Both the position numbers and the translations under genes were made by a program. DNA of 29,394 nucleotides from JBBRMQ01 sp038230775 (lineage in GTDB: Bacteria > Acidobacteriota > Thermoanaerobaculia > Gp7-AA8), in contig JBBRMQ010000022.1 of assembly GCA_038230775.1 (NCBI GenBank), positions 1-29,394 of the forward strand, read 5' to 3'. This document shows positions 22,545-29,394 of the stretch, piece after piece (position 1 is the stretch's first letter; each line of letters starts with the position of its first letter). Below the pieces are notes generated by a model. That model worked only from the letters and a program-made list of their open reading frames with translations. It had not been told where the DNA came from and searched no databases.

Positions 22545-23690
22545 ATGGGTGAGATGGGCGTGGGAAACGGGCATGTCGGGGGTCGCCAGTCGCGGGTCGG
22601 ATCTCCCGTCCTCATGATCGGCGGAGGTGGGACCGGTGGTCACATTTATCCCGCGATCGCGATTGCGCAGGAGTTCATCTCGCGCGGCCCGAATCGGCGC
22701 GTGGTCTTCGTCGGCACGCTGTACGGCCTCGAGAAGACGATCGTTCCGAAGGCTGGCTTTCCGCTGGAGTTCATCTCTGTCGGCGGACTCAAAGGCAAAG
22801 GTCCGGTCGATCTCATCAAGAACATGCTTCGCCTGCCGTTCGGATTCATTCAGGCCTTTCAACTCGTCGGCAAGCATCGCCCGACGGTAGCGCTGGGCGT
22901 CGGCGGCTACTCGTCTGGACCGGTTCTTCTCGCCGCGAGACTTCGAGGGGTCCCGACTGCGATCCACGAACAGAACGCATATCCGGGATTGACGAATCGC
23001 CTCGCCGCGCGATTCGTGAAAGCCGTCGCGGTCGCATTCGCCGATGCGGCTCCGCGGCTGAAAAGAAACGATGCGGTGGTGACAGGCAACCCGGTGCGTA
23101 AAGAATTTTTAGAGGTTCGACCACCGACTACCGACAACCGACAACGCCGAAGGCTGCTCATTTCCGGCGGCAGCCAGGGCTCGCGCATTCTCAACGACGC
23201 GATCATCGGCGCGCTGCTGTTCCTGGCGAAGCTCAAAGATCAGCTGCAGATCGTTCATCAGACCGGGCCGAAGGAGCTCGACAAGGTGCGCGAGGCGTAT
23301 CGCTCATCGGCGTTCAGCGACGCGCGCGTGGTGCCGTACCTCGATCCGATCGTGGACGAGATTGCGGCCTCGGATCTCGTTGTATGTCGCGCCGGAGCGA
23401 TGACGATCGGCGAGTTGGCGGCCATCGGACGGCCGGCGATCTTCGTTCCGTTTGCCGCGGCGACGAACAACCATCAGGAGCTCAACGCCCGTTTCGTCGA
23501 GCGCGCGGGGGGCGGCGTGGTGATCACCGAAGCGGAGCTCACTCCCGAGCGGCTGGCCGCCGCCATCACCGCTCTGGTCACCGATCGGCAGAAGCTGGCG
23601 CAAATGGCCGCCGCCGCGCACGGAATTGCAACTCCGGATGCCACAAAAAAGATCGTTGATTTACTCGAAAAAATTGAGAGAAGTGAATAA
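22545..23690 (+). CDS. murG: Undecaprenyldiphospho-MurNAc-pentapeptide beta-N-acetylglucosaminyltransferase
   Basis: Peripheral inner-membrane enzyme that adds GlcNAc to lipid I, giving lipid II. It has 381 residues and GT-B motifs: GGGGTGGHIYP (26-36), GGYSSGPVL, HEQN, GGSQGSRILND, HQTG and CRAGAMTIGELAAIGRPAIFVPF...NNHQELNA. The start at 22545 is supported by AGGA at 22532-22535. It gives about 20 residues ahead of VLMIGGGGTGG, where normal MurG starts only a few residues before this motif. That extension is encoded by a GTCG heptad array, and a second array encodes RPPTTDNRQR (192-201) in the linker between the two domains. The catalytic motifs are intact. Confidence 0.96.
   Translation: MGEMGVGNGHVGGRQSRVGSPVLMIGGGGTGGHIYPAIAIAQEFISRGPNRRVVFVGTLYGLEKTIVPKAGFPLEFISVGGLKGKGPVDLIKNMLRLPFGFIQAFQLVGKHRPTVALGVGGYSSGPVLLAARLRGVPTAIHEQNAYPGLTNRLAARFVKAVAVAFADAAPRLKRNDAVVTGNPVRKEFLEVRPPTTDNRQRRRLLISGGSQGSRILNDAIIGALLFLAKLKDQLQIVHQTGPKELDKVREAYRSSAFSDARVVPYLDPIVDEIAASDLVVCRAGAMTIGELAAIGRPAIFVPFAAATNNHQELNARFVERAGGGVVITEAELTPERLAAAITALVTDRQKLAQMAAAAHGIATPDATKKIVDLLEKIERSE
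22575..22602 (+). repeat. Heptad array, 4 x GTCGNNN, in the murG 5' end
   Basis: Units GTCGGGG, GTCGCCA, GTCGCGG and GTCGGAT. They lie inside the coding sequence and encode VGGRQSRVG ahead of the first conserved MurG motif. Confidence 0.88.
23118..23145 (+). repeat. Heptad array, 4 x CGACNAC, in the MurG interdomain region
   Basis: Units CGACCAC, CGACTAC, CGACAAC and CGACAAC. They encode RPPTTDNRQ just before RRRLLISGGSQGS, at the junction of the N- and C-terminal GT-B domains, where an insertion is least likely to harm folding. Confidence 0.93.
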
Positions 23691-23721
23691 AATTGTCATT
23701 TAGCACGCCACTACTATCAGA

Positions 23722-25056
23722 ATGAATTTCGATGCAATTAAGAACATTCATTTCGTCGGCATCGGCGGAATCGGAATGAGTGGCATCGCTGAGATCCTCG
23801 CCAACCGCGGCGTCGCGGTTTCCGGGTGCGATCTCAAATCGTCGTCGGCGTCCGATCTCGTATCGACGCGCGGCATTCCCGTCCAGATCGGCCACAATCC
23901 GTCGCATCTCAACGGCGTTGATGCCATCGTCGTGACGTCCGCGGTGAAGGGCCGCAACGCCGAAGTGGACGCGGCGATGGCGCGCGGCATCCAGGTCATC
24001 AAGCGCAAGGAAATCCTCGGCGCCATCGTCAACGCCAAGCGATCGATCGGCGTGGCGGGCACGCATGGCAAGACGACGACCTCCGCGATGGTCTCCGTGA
24101 TCCTGGAAGAAGCCGGGCTCGATCCGACGATCCTCATCGGCGGCATGCTTCGCAACATCGGCTCGAACGCCAAGAGCGGTCGTGGCGACCTCCTCGTCGT
24201 GGAAGCCGATGAATACGACCGCACGTTTCACGAGCTTCATCCGGAGATCGCAGTGGTCACCAACATCGAGGCGGATCACCTCGAGTACTACGGCGACTTC
24301 GAGGCGATCGAAGAGTCGTTCCGGATCTTCGCCGCCGGCGTGCGCGGCACGATCATCGGCTGCGCCGACGAGCCGGCGGTCGAGAAACTTCTGCGGTCGG
24401 TGTCGAAGCCGGTCGTGCGCTATGGGATGTCCGACTTAGCAGACATCCGTGCGACGAAGATCGAGTTCGATGAACGCGGCACCGCCTTCCAAGTCCCGGG
24501 AATCGGATTCTTCCGGCTCTTCGTTCCCGGCGAGCACAACATCCGTAACGCCCTGGCCGCGATCGCCGTCGCGGACGAAGTGGGCGTGGCTCCGCAGACC
24601 TCGGCAAATGCCCTCGCCAAGTTCCTCGGCGTCGACCGCCGCTTCCAGATCCTCGGCCGCTTCCAAGGCGCGATCGTGGTCGACGACTACGCGCACCACC
24701 CGACCGAGATTCGCGCCACGTTGAACGCCGCGCGAAAGGGCTACCCGAAGCGGCGCATCGTGGCGCTCTTTCAGCCGCATCTGTACTCACGCACGCGCGA
24801 TTTCGCGCGCGAGTTCGGCGAGTCGCTGCTGGTGGCCGACGTCGCGCTCGTGTCTCCGATCTACGCGGCGCGCGAGCAGCCGCTGGAGGGAATCACCTCG
24901 AAGGTGATTGCCGACGCGGCGCCAGGAGTCGAGTTTCTGGAGGGGTCCAACGAGCAGATCATCGCCGATCTGCGGAAGCGCCTGCAGCCCAACGATCTCT
25001 TCATCACCATGGGAGCGGGCGACGTGCATCAGGTGAGTGAGGCCCTCGTCCGATGA
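23722..25056 (+). CDS. murC: UDP-N-acetylmuramate:L-alanine ligase
   Basis: Cytoplasmic Mur ligase that adds the first stem residue to UDP-MurNAc. It has 444 residues with HFVGIGGIGMSGIAE at the N terminus, the ATP loop GTHGKTT (113-119), EADEYDRTF, NIEADHLEYY and DDYAHHPTEI (321-330). It is followed directly by ftsQ; the murB and ddl genes often found here are absent. ATG 23722 lies 31 nt after murG in a short AT-rich gap that shows no convincing promoter and no strong ribosome site. The stop overlaps the ftsQ ATG. Confidence 0.97.
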   Translation: MNFDAIKNIHFVGIGGIGMSGIAEILANRGVAVSGCDLKSSSASDLVSTRGIPVQIGHNPSHLNGVDAIVVTSAVKGRNAEVDAAMARGIQVIKRKEILGAIVNAKRSIGVAGTHGKTTTSAMVSVILEEAGLDPTILIGGMLRNIGSNAKSGRGDLLVVEADEYDRTFHELHPEIAVVTNIEADHLEYYGDFEAIEESFRIFAAGVRGTIIGCADEPAVEKLLRSVSKPVVRYGMSDLADIRATKIEFDERGTAFQVPGIGFFRLFVPGEHNIRNALAAIAVADEVGVAPQTSANALAKFLGVDRRFQILGRFQGAIVVDDYAHHPTEIRATLNAARKGYPKRRIVALFQPHLYSRTRDFAREFGESLLVADVALVSPIYAAREQPLEGITSKVIADAAPGVEFLEGSNEQIIADLRKRLQPNDLFITMGAGDVHQVSEALVR

Positions 25057-25901
25057 GCGTCCAGCTGGAAAGCACCGAGCGCTTTTTCCGTCCGGCGGAT
25101 GTTGAGAGCCTGCGCCGCGACTATCGAAGCATCCGGCTGCGATCGTTCCTGCGAGTGCTGCGCAACGCGTTCATTCTCGCCGCGCTCGTCGCGGCGGTCA
25201 TCATCGTCTACCGCCATACGCAGTCCGATGCGCGCTTCGCGATCAAACGTGTCGATGTCGCCGGCGCCGTTCATACGCAGCGCGCTGCCATCGACGCGCT
25301 GACGAAGCAGTACGTCGGATTGAATCTCTTCCGGCTGGACATCGATCGCGTTCGCCACGATCTCACCGCGCTCGACTGGGTCAGACGCATCGAGATCGAG
25401 AAGGCGCTGCCTGACACGCTGCGCATCCGCATCGTCGAGCGCACGCCGTCGGCGCTGATCTCGCGCGATGGCACGTTCCGCTACGTGGACGAGAACGGCG
25501 CCGCCTTCGCCGACCTCTCGCCCTCGATTGGCGACACCGATCTGCCGGTCATCGTGGCCACGACCGGCGATGATGTCGTTCGCGCCGTCGATCTGATCCG
25601 CCGCCTCCGCACGACCGATCCGGGCGTCTTCGCGCGCATTTCCGAGGTGCGGCCGTTGCTGCCGCATGGATATGCGGTGTTCGATCGCCAGCTCGGCGCC
25701 ACCATCTACGCGGACGATCGCGACCTCTCCGCCAAGTGGCGCGATCTTTACTCCATCGCCGCCGCTGAAAAGCTGCAGCGTGGAGATCTGCAGTACGCCG
25801 ACCTCCGTTTCGACGACCGCATCGTCATCAAGCCGGTCCGCGCCATCGTCGCGCCTGTCGCTTCGATTCCGCAAACCATTCCGACGCAGATTACAAATTA
25901 G
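25053..25901 (+). CDS. ftsQ: Cell division protein FtsQ
   Basis: Bitopic divisome protein that links early and late division proteins through FtsB/FtsL. Its 282 residues comprise a basic cytoplasmic N terminus (1-37), one transmembrane helix (about 38-53), a POTRA domain (about 62-133: FAIKRVDVAGAVHT to LRIRIVERTPSALI) and an FtsQ-type beta domain with YVDENGAAFADLS. Sequence motifs are weak, as usual for FtsQ, but topology and position between murC and ftsA fit well. The ATG overlaps the murC stop (ATGA). Confidence 0.93.
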   Translation: MSVQLESTERFFRPADVESLRRDYRSIRLRSFLRVLRNAFILAALVAAVIIVYRHTQSDARFAIKRVDVAGAVHTQRAAIDALTKQYVGLNLFRLDIDRVRHDLTALDWVRRIEIEKALPDTLRIRIVERTPSALISRDGTFRYVDENGAAFADLSPSIGDTDLPVIVATTGDDVVRAVDLIRRLRTTDPGVFARISEVRPLLPHGYAVFDRQLGATIYADDRDLSAKWRDLYSIAAAEKLQRGDLQYADLRFDDRIVIKPVRAIVAPVASIPQTIPTQITN

Positions 25902-25910
25902 GGAGAAGAA

Positions 25911-27140
25911 ATGCCGAAGACCGAAGAGAAATACATCGTCGCGCTCGACATCGGAACTTCAAAAGTGTGTGTGCTGGTGGGGGAAGTCTCCGATCGCGGG
26001 CAGCTCGAGATCATCGGCAAAGGCACCGCGCCGATGAAGGGCACCCGCCGCGGCAACATCATCAACCTCGACCAGGCCAACGACGCTGTGAAAAAGGCGA
26101 TCGACGAGGCCGAGGTGATGGCGGGGCTGCAGATCGAGTCGGCGTATGTAGGGATCGCGGGCGATCACATCCGCTCGGTGAACTCCCGCGGCGTCGTCTC
26201 GATCGTCGGCAAGCATCGCGAGATCGCACGCGAGGACATCGATCGCGTGATCGAGGCCTCCAAGTCGATCAACATTCCCGCCGAGCTCGAGCTGCTGCAC
26301 GTGATTCCGCGCGAGTTCGTCGTCGACGGGCAGGACGGCATTCACGATCCGCTGGGCATGACCGCCGCGCGCCTCGAAGCGAATGTACACATCGTCACCG
26401 GTGCGCGAACGCACGATCAGAACGTGCTGACCGCCGTGAACAAGGCGGGCATCGCGGTGCAGGAGCTGGTGCTCGAACAGTTGGCGGCGGCCGAAGCGGT
26501 GCTGACCCAGGACGAGCGCGAGATGGGCGTCCTCCTCATGGACCTCGGCGGCGGAACCACCGACTACGCCGTGTTCCTCGAAGGCAACGTCGTGCACACG
26601 AACGTGCTGCCGGTCGGCGCCGGACACTTCACGTCCGACATCTCCGTGGTGCTGCGTACGCCAATGGAAGACGCGGAGCGCATCAAGAAGCGTTACGGCT
26701 GCGCGCTGTCTTCGCTGGTCACCGAAGACGATCCGATCGAAGTGCCGACGGTCGGCGGTCGCGCGCCGAAGATTCTGTCGAAGCAGGAGCTGACGAGCAT
26801 TCTCGAGCCGCGCGCGGCGGAGATCGCGAAGCTGGTGTATCGGGACATCGAGAAAGTTGGCCTGGAGAAGGAAATCCGCTCGGGCGTCGTCGTCGTGGGC
26901 GGCGGCGCGGAGATGGACGGCATCGTCGAGATCATCGAGCAGGTGTTTAACCAGCAGGCGCGCAAGGGCCTGCCGCGCGGACTGGGCGGGCTGTCCGACA
27001 CGATCAACGGACCGGAGTGGGCGTCGGCGGCGGGGCTGCTGCTCTGGGGCTTCCGCGACCGCACGCGCGTTCGCAAGCGTCCGCGGCGCGGGCTCTCGAA
27101 GGTGGCGGAGTCGTTCCGTTCGTGGTTTGCCACAAATTAG
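25911..27140 (+). CDS. ftsA: Cell division protein FtsA
   Basis: Actin-like ATPase that tethers FtsZ filaments to the membrane and recruits later divisome proteins. It has 409 residues with ATP-binding motifs ALDIGTSKVCVLVGE (11-25) and DLGGGTTDYAVF (211-222), and a late VVVGGGAEMDGI. The C terminus LSKVAESFRSWFATN is a short basic/amphipathic helix, the expected membrane-targeting sequence. A good ribosome site (GGGAG) precedes the ATG by about 5 nt. ftsZ follows after 36 nt. Confidence 0.98.
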   Translation: MPKTEEKYIVALDIGTSKVCVLVGEVSDRGQLEIIGKGTAPMKGTRRGNIINLDQANDAVKKAIDEAEVMAGLQIESAYVGIAGDHIRSVNSRGVVSIVGKHREIAREDIDRVIEASKSINIPAELELLHVIPREFVVDGQDGIHDPLGMTAARLEANVHIVTGARTHDQNVLTAVNKAGIAVQELVLEQLAAAEAVLTQDEREMGVLLMDLGGGTTDYAVFLEGNVVHTNVLPVGAGHFTSDISVVLRTPMEDAERIKKRYGCALSSLVTEDDPIEVPTVGGRAPKILSKQELTSILEPRAAEIAKLVYRDIEKVGLEKEIRSGVVVVGGGAEMDGIVEIIEQVFNQQARKGLPRGLGGLSDTINGPEWASAAGLLLWGFRDRTRVRKRPRRGLSKVAESFRSWFATN

Positions 27141-27176
27141 AGGTTCGAAATCGAGTACCATATCGGGAGACGGTAA

Positions 27177-28439
27177 ATGATTACGTTTGATGACGAGACG
27201 CCCGGCGCCGGAAAGCTGAACATCGGATTCGACGAAGAGCAGCTGACGGCGAAGATCAAAGTTGTCGGGGTGGGCGGTGGTGGCGGGAATGCCGTGAACC
27301 GGATGATTCAGGCCGGGATCAAAGGCGTCGAATTTATCGTCGCCAACACGGACGTGCAGGCGATGCGCACCTCGCTTGCGCCGACCAAGCTGCAGATCGG
27401 CGGCAAACTCACCAAGGGCCTCGGTGCCGGTGCCAATCCCGAGATCGGGAAGCAGGCGGCGCTCGAGGACACCGATCGCATTCTGGAAGCACTCAGCGGC
27501 GCGGACATGATCTTCATTACCACCGGCATGGGCGGTGGAACGGGCACGGGCGCGGCGCCGATCATCGCGTCGCTGGCCGCGGAGCTCGGGTCGCTGACCG
27601 TTGCAGTCGTGACGAAGCCTTTCGCATTCGAAGGCAAGCGCCGTCGCGTGCAGGCCGAGCAGGGGATTCGCGCCCTGCGCGACACGGTCGACACACTCAT
27701 CACGATTCCGAACGAGCGGCTTCTCAACTTCGTCGAGCGCGCAACGTCGCTCGGCGAGGCATTCAAGATTGCGGATGACATCCTGCGCCAGGCGGTGCAG
27801 GGCATCTCGGATCTCATCACGGTTCCGGGCGAGATCAACCTCGACTTCGCCGATGTGCGCACGATCATGCACGGCATGGGCATGGCGCTCATGGGTACCG
27901 GCGTCTCGTCCGGGGAGCATCGCGCGGTGGAAGCGGCACAGCGCGCCATTTCTTCGCCGCTGCTCGAGGAAGCTTCAATCGAGGGGGCAAAAGGCGTTCT
28001 CATCAACATCACCGGCGGCTCCGACATGACGCTCTTCGAAGTGCACGAGGCCGCGTCGATCATTCAGGAAGCCGCGGACGAGGAAGCGAACATCATCTTC
28101 GGCACGGTCATCGATCCACGCATGAAGGACGAGATCAAGGTGACGGTGATCGCCACCGGCTTCGACAGCGCAACCAAGGGACTGTTGAATACGCGCGGCG
28201 AACAGTTGTCGCCGCGCCCGCAGCCGATCGCCGCGTCGCGCACGCTGGCGCGGACCCATGAAGTGCCCGCTCCCGAAGTGCCGCCGCAGGTGGGCGCCGA
28301 CGGAGAGATCTACGATCCACCCTTTTTTCGCAAAGGACTCACAAGGCCCGACGGATCGAGTGGATTCGGCCCGATGGCGTCGAGCGATTTCGGCAGCGAT
28401 CTCGATATTCCGACGGTGATTCGAAACTTGAGCGATTAG
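27177..28439 (+). CDS. ftsZ: Cell division GTPase FtsZ
   Basis: Tubulin homologue that forms the Z-ring. It has 420 residues with GVGGGGGNAVNRM at the N terminus, the tubulin signature GGGTGTG (119-125), the T7-region GEINLDFADVRTIM that completes GTP hydrolysis between subunits, a variable linker (about 330-405), and the C-terminal peptide LDIPTVIRNLSD, which should bind FtsA and other partners. A good GGGAG ribosome site precedes ATG 27177. It is the last gene of the cluster and is followed by two hairpins and an intrinsic terminator. Confidence 0.99.
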   Translation: MITFDDETPGAGKLNIGFDEEQLTAKIKVVGVGGGGGNAVNRMIQAGIKGVEFIVANTDVQAMRTSLAPTKLQIGGKLTKGLGAGANPEIGKQAALEDTDRILEALSGADMIFITTGMGGGTGTGAAPIIASLAAELGSLTVAVVTKPFAFEGKRRRVQAEQGIRALRDTVDTLITIPNERLLNFVERATSLGEAFKIADDILRQAVQGISDLITVPGEINLDFADVRTIMHGMGMALMGTGVSSGEHRAVEAAQRAISSPLLEEASIEGAKGVLINITGGSDMTLFEVHEAASIIQEAADEEANIIFGTVIDPRMKDEIKVTVIATGFDSATKGLLNTRGEQLSPRPQPIAASRTLARTHEVPAPEVPPQVGADGEIYDPPFFRKGLTRPDGSSGFGPMASSDFGSDLDIPTVIRNLSD

Positions 28440-28440
28440 G

Positions 28441-28530
28441 TGTCGCTCCGAGCGTAGCGAGGAACTGGTGTGGGTGGCGGTTCGCGTACCACCCGACCCA
28501 CACCGGTCCCTCGCTACGCTCGGGATGACA
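28441..28530. repeat. REP-like hairpin, family 2, immediately after ftsZ
   Basis: Arms 28441-28475 and 28496-28530 (35 nt, about five or six mismatches, some allowing G-U pairs) surround a 20-nt loop. The shared core CGAGCGTAGCGAGG also occurs in the mraY-murD gap. The stem begins 2 nt after the ftsZ stop and may protect or end the transcript. A smaller imperfect hairpin follows at 28536-28563. Confidence 0.85.
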
Positions 28531-28600
28531 TGACGTTGAGCGCGCCCCTCGTGCGCGCTTCAAGGGGTGGCGGGGAGAGGGACCCGGCACCGACTGCTCG

Positions 28601-28635
28601 CGGGGCGCGGTTCTTCCGACCGCGCCCCGTTTTTT
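28601..28635 (+). terminator. Intrinsic terminator of the dcw operon
   Basis: A perfect 11-bp GC stem (28601-28611 with 28619-28629) and 7-nt loop are followed by six T (28630-28635). This is a strong Rho-independent terminator for transcripts coming from ftsZ. Confidence 0.92.
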
Positions 28636-28638
28636 GTA

Positions 28639-28662
28639 CTGCGCGGCTTTCGCGCCGCGCAG
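28639..28662. other. Hairpin downstream of guaA (possible terminator on the minus strand)
   Basis: A perfect 9-bp stem CTGCGCGGC/GCCGCGCAG with a 6-nt loop lies 11 nt beyond the guaA stop. Read on the minus strand it is followed by an A run rather than a T run, so it is not a canonical intrinsic terminator. With the ftsZ terminator and the family 2 hairpin it accounts for most of the 234-bp gap 28440-28673. Confidence 0.5.
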
Positions 28663-28673
28663 CGGCGCAAGAA

Positions 28674-29394
28674 TCATTCCCACTCGATCGTGCTGGGCGG
28701 CTTCGATGAGATGTCGTAGCAGACGCGATTCACGCCACGAACCTCGTTCACGATGCGACGTGCCATGTGATCGAGCACATCGTACGGCATGCGATACCAG
28801 TCGGCGGTCATGAAGTCCGTCGTCGTCACCGCGCGGATGGCGAGCACGTTGTCGTATGTGCGCTCGTCGCCCATGACGCCGACGCTGCGCACGGGCAGCA
28901 GCACCGCGAAGGCCTGCGAGATTTCCCGATAGAGCCCTGCGCTGCGGATCTCCTCGATGACGATCTCGTCGGCGTTCTGCAGGATCTCCACGCGCTCGGC
29001 GTTGACTTCGCCAAGGATGCGGACGGCGAGGCCGGGTCCGGGAAAGGGATGGCGCCACACGAATTCTTCTTCCAGACCGAGCTCGATTCCGAGCTGGCGC
29101 ACCTCGTCTTTGAAAAGCTCACGAACGGGCTCGATGAGCTTGAGCCCCATCTTCTCCGGCAGGCCGCCGACGTTGTGATGCGTCTTGATCACCGCTGACG
29201 GGCCTTTGATCGAAACGGATTCGATGACATCGGGATACAGCGTGCCCTGCACCAGAAACTCGACGCCGGCGATCTTCTTCGCCTCTTCTTCGAAGACCGC
29301 GATGAACTCGTTGCCGATCCGCTTGCGCTTGACCTCGGGGTCCTCGATGCCGGCGAGCCTGTCGTAGAAGCGCTGTTTCGCGTCGACCGCGACG
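28674..29394 (-). CDS. guaA: GMP synthase (glutamine-hydrolysing), C-terminal part (5' end outside window)
   Basis: Converts XMP to GMP using ATP and glutamine nitrogen. About 239 C-terminal residues are present. They hold the end of the ATP pyrophosphatase domain (EFLVQGTLYPDVIES, KTHHNVGGLPE) and the GMP synthase dimerisation domain (VWRHPFPGPGLAVRILGE, MTADWYRMPYD), with the near-invariant ending PPSTIEWE. The glutaminase domain and the ATP loop lie outside the window. It converges with ftsZ and is not part of the dcw operon. The reading frame is open to the window edge; apparent internal starts are not real. Confidence 0.97.
   Translation of the reverse strand, partial: VAVDAKQRFYDRLAGIEDPEVKRKRIGNEFIAVFEEEAKKIAGVEFLVQGTLYPDVIESVSIKGPSAVIKTHHNVGGLPEKMGLKLIEPVRELFKDEVRQLGIELGLEEEFVWRHPFPGPGLAVRILGEVNAERVEILQNADEIVIEEIRSAGLYREISQAFAVLLPVRSVGVMGDERTYDNVLAIRAVTTTDFMTADWYRMPYDVLDHMARRIVNEVRGVNRVCYDISSKPPSTIEWE

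Noticed and set aside
13703..23145. Heptad arrays considered as CRISPR
   Set aside because: The units are 7 bp with no unique spacers, there are only four per array, and there are no cas genes.
23691..23721. Promoter before murC (TTGTCA ... TACTAT)
   Set aside because: The spacer is only 13 nt, and other pairings match the consensus poorly.
25959..27920. A 653-codon minus-strand frame opposite ftsA and ftsZ
   Set aside because: It is antisense to two clear genes, crosses their boundary, and its translation is low-complexity without recognisable domains.
28674..28740. Possible intrinsic terminator for guaA on the minus strand
   Set aside because: The hairpin at 28639-28662 is followed by A rather than T residues in the guaA direction, so I list it only as a hairpin.

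Overview
The window is about 29.4 kb of GC-rich, densely packed bacterial chromosome carrying two conserved blocks, an arginine-biosynthesis run and a complete division and cell wall (dcw) cluster, separated by a short stretch of less conserved genes. The best guess for the host is a diderm, meso-DAP-type bacterium, probably Acidobacteriota or a relative. This rests on the Hanks-type kinase, an outer-membrane-barrel-like protein, the MurE DNPR motif, a PASTA-tailed FtsI and GC-rich REP-like hairpins. There is no rRNA or other taxonomic marker, so the placement is an inference.

Region 1 (1-3994, +): the 3' end of argD, then argG, argH and argJ, each overlapping the previous stop by 4 nt (TTGA, ATGA, GTGA). 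ArgJ is the cyclic-pathway acetyltransferase. Region 2 (4026-11747): a membrane-anchored Ser/Thr kinase with a C-terminal NTF2-like domain; a convergent signal-peptide/beta-barrel protein; a divergent pair of gamma-glutamyltranspeptidase and M20 dipeptidase, a plausible gamma-glutamyl peptide salvage pair; and, on the minus strand, a lipoprotein of the GHL10/DUF187 family, to which the E. coli divisome glycosidase DigH (YddW) belongs.

Region 3 (11690-28635, +): mraZ-rsmH-ftsL-ftsI-murE-murF-mraY-murD-ftsW-murG-murC-ftsQ-ftsA-ftsZ. This set makes UDP-MurNAc-pentapeptide, lipid I and lipid II, polymerises and crosslinks septal peptidoglycan and builds the Z-ring. Upstream lie four GTGG boxes at exact 10-bp spacing, overlapping a sigma70-like promoter; this is a textbook MraZ operator. 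The block ends in a strong intrinsic terminator after ftsZ. murB and ddl, often found in such clusters, are not here. Region 4 (28674-29394, -): the 3' part of guaA, convergent with ftsZ.

The unusual signal is in the joints of the dcw cluster. There are seven clear arrays of four 7-bp units (28 bp each), placed at gene ends, at gene starts and in the MurG interdomain linker. They add low-complexity tails to FtsL, MurF, MurD and MurG. Two families of long REP-like hairpins, a 250-bp structured spacer between murE and murF, a G-rich spacer bounded by inverted repeats before ftsL, and a duplicated mraY 3' end show that these junctions are hot spots for small repetitive elements inside an otherwise highly conserved operon. 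I saw no CRISPR array, tRNA, rRNA, integrase or insertion sequence.
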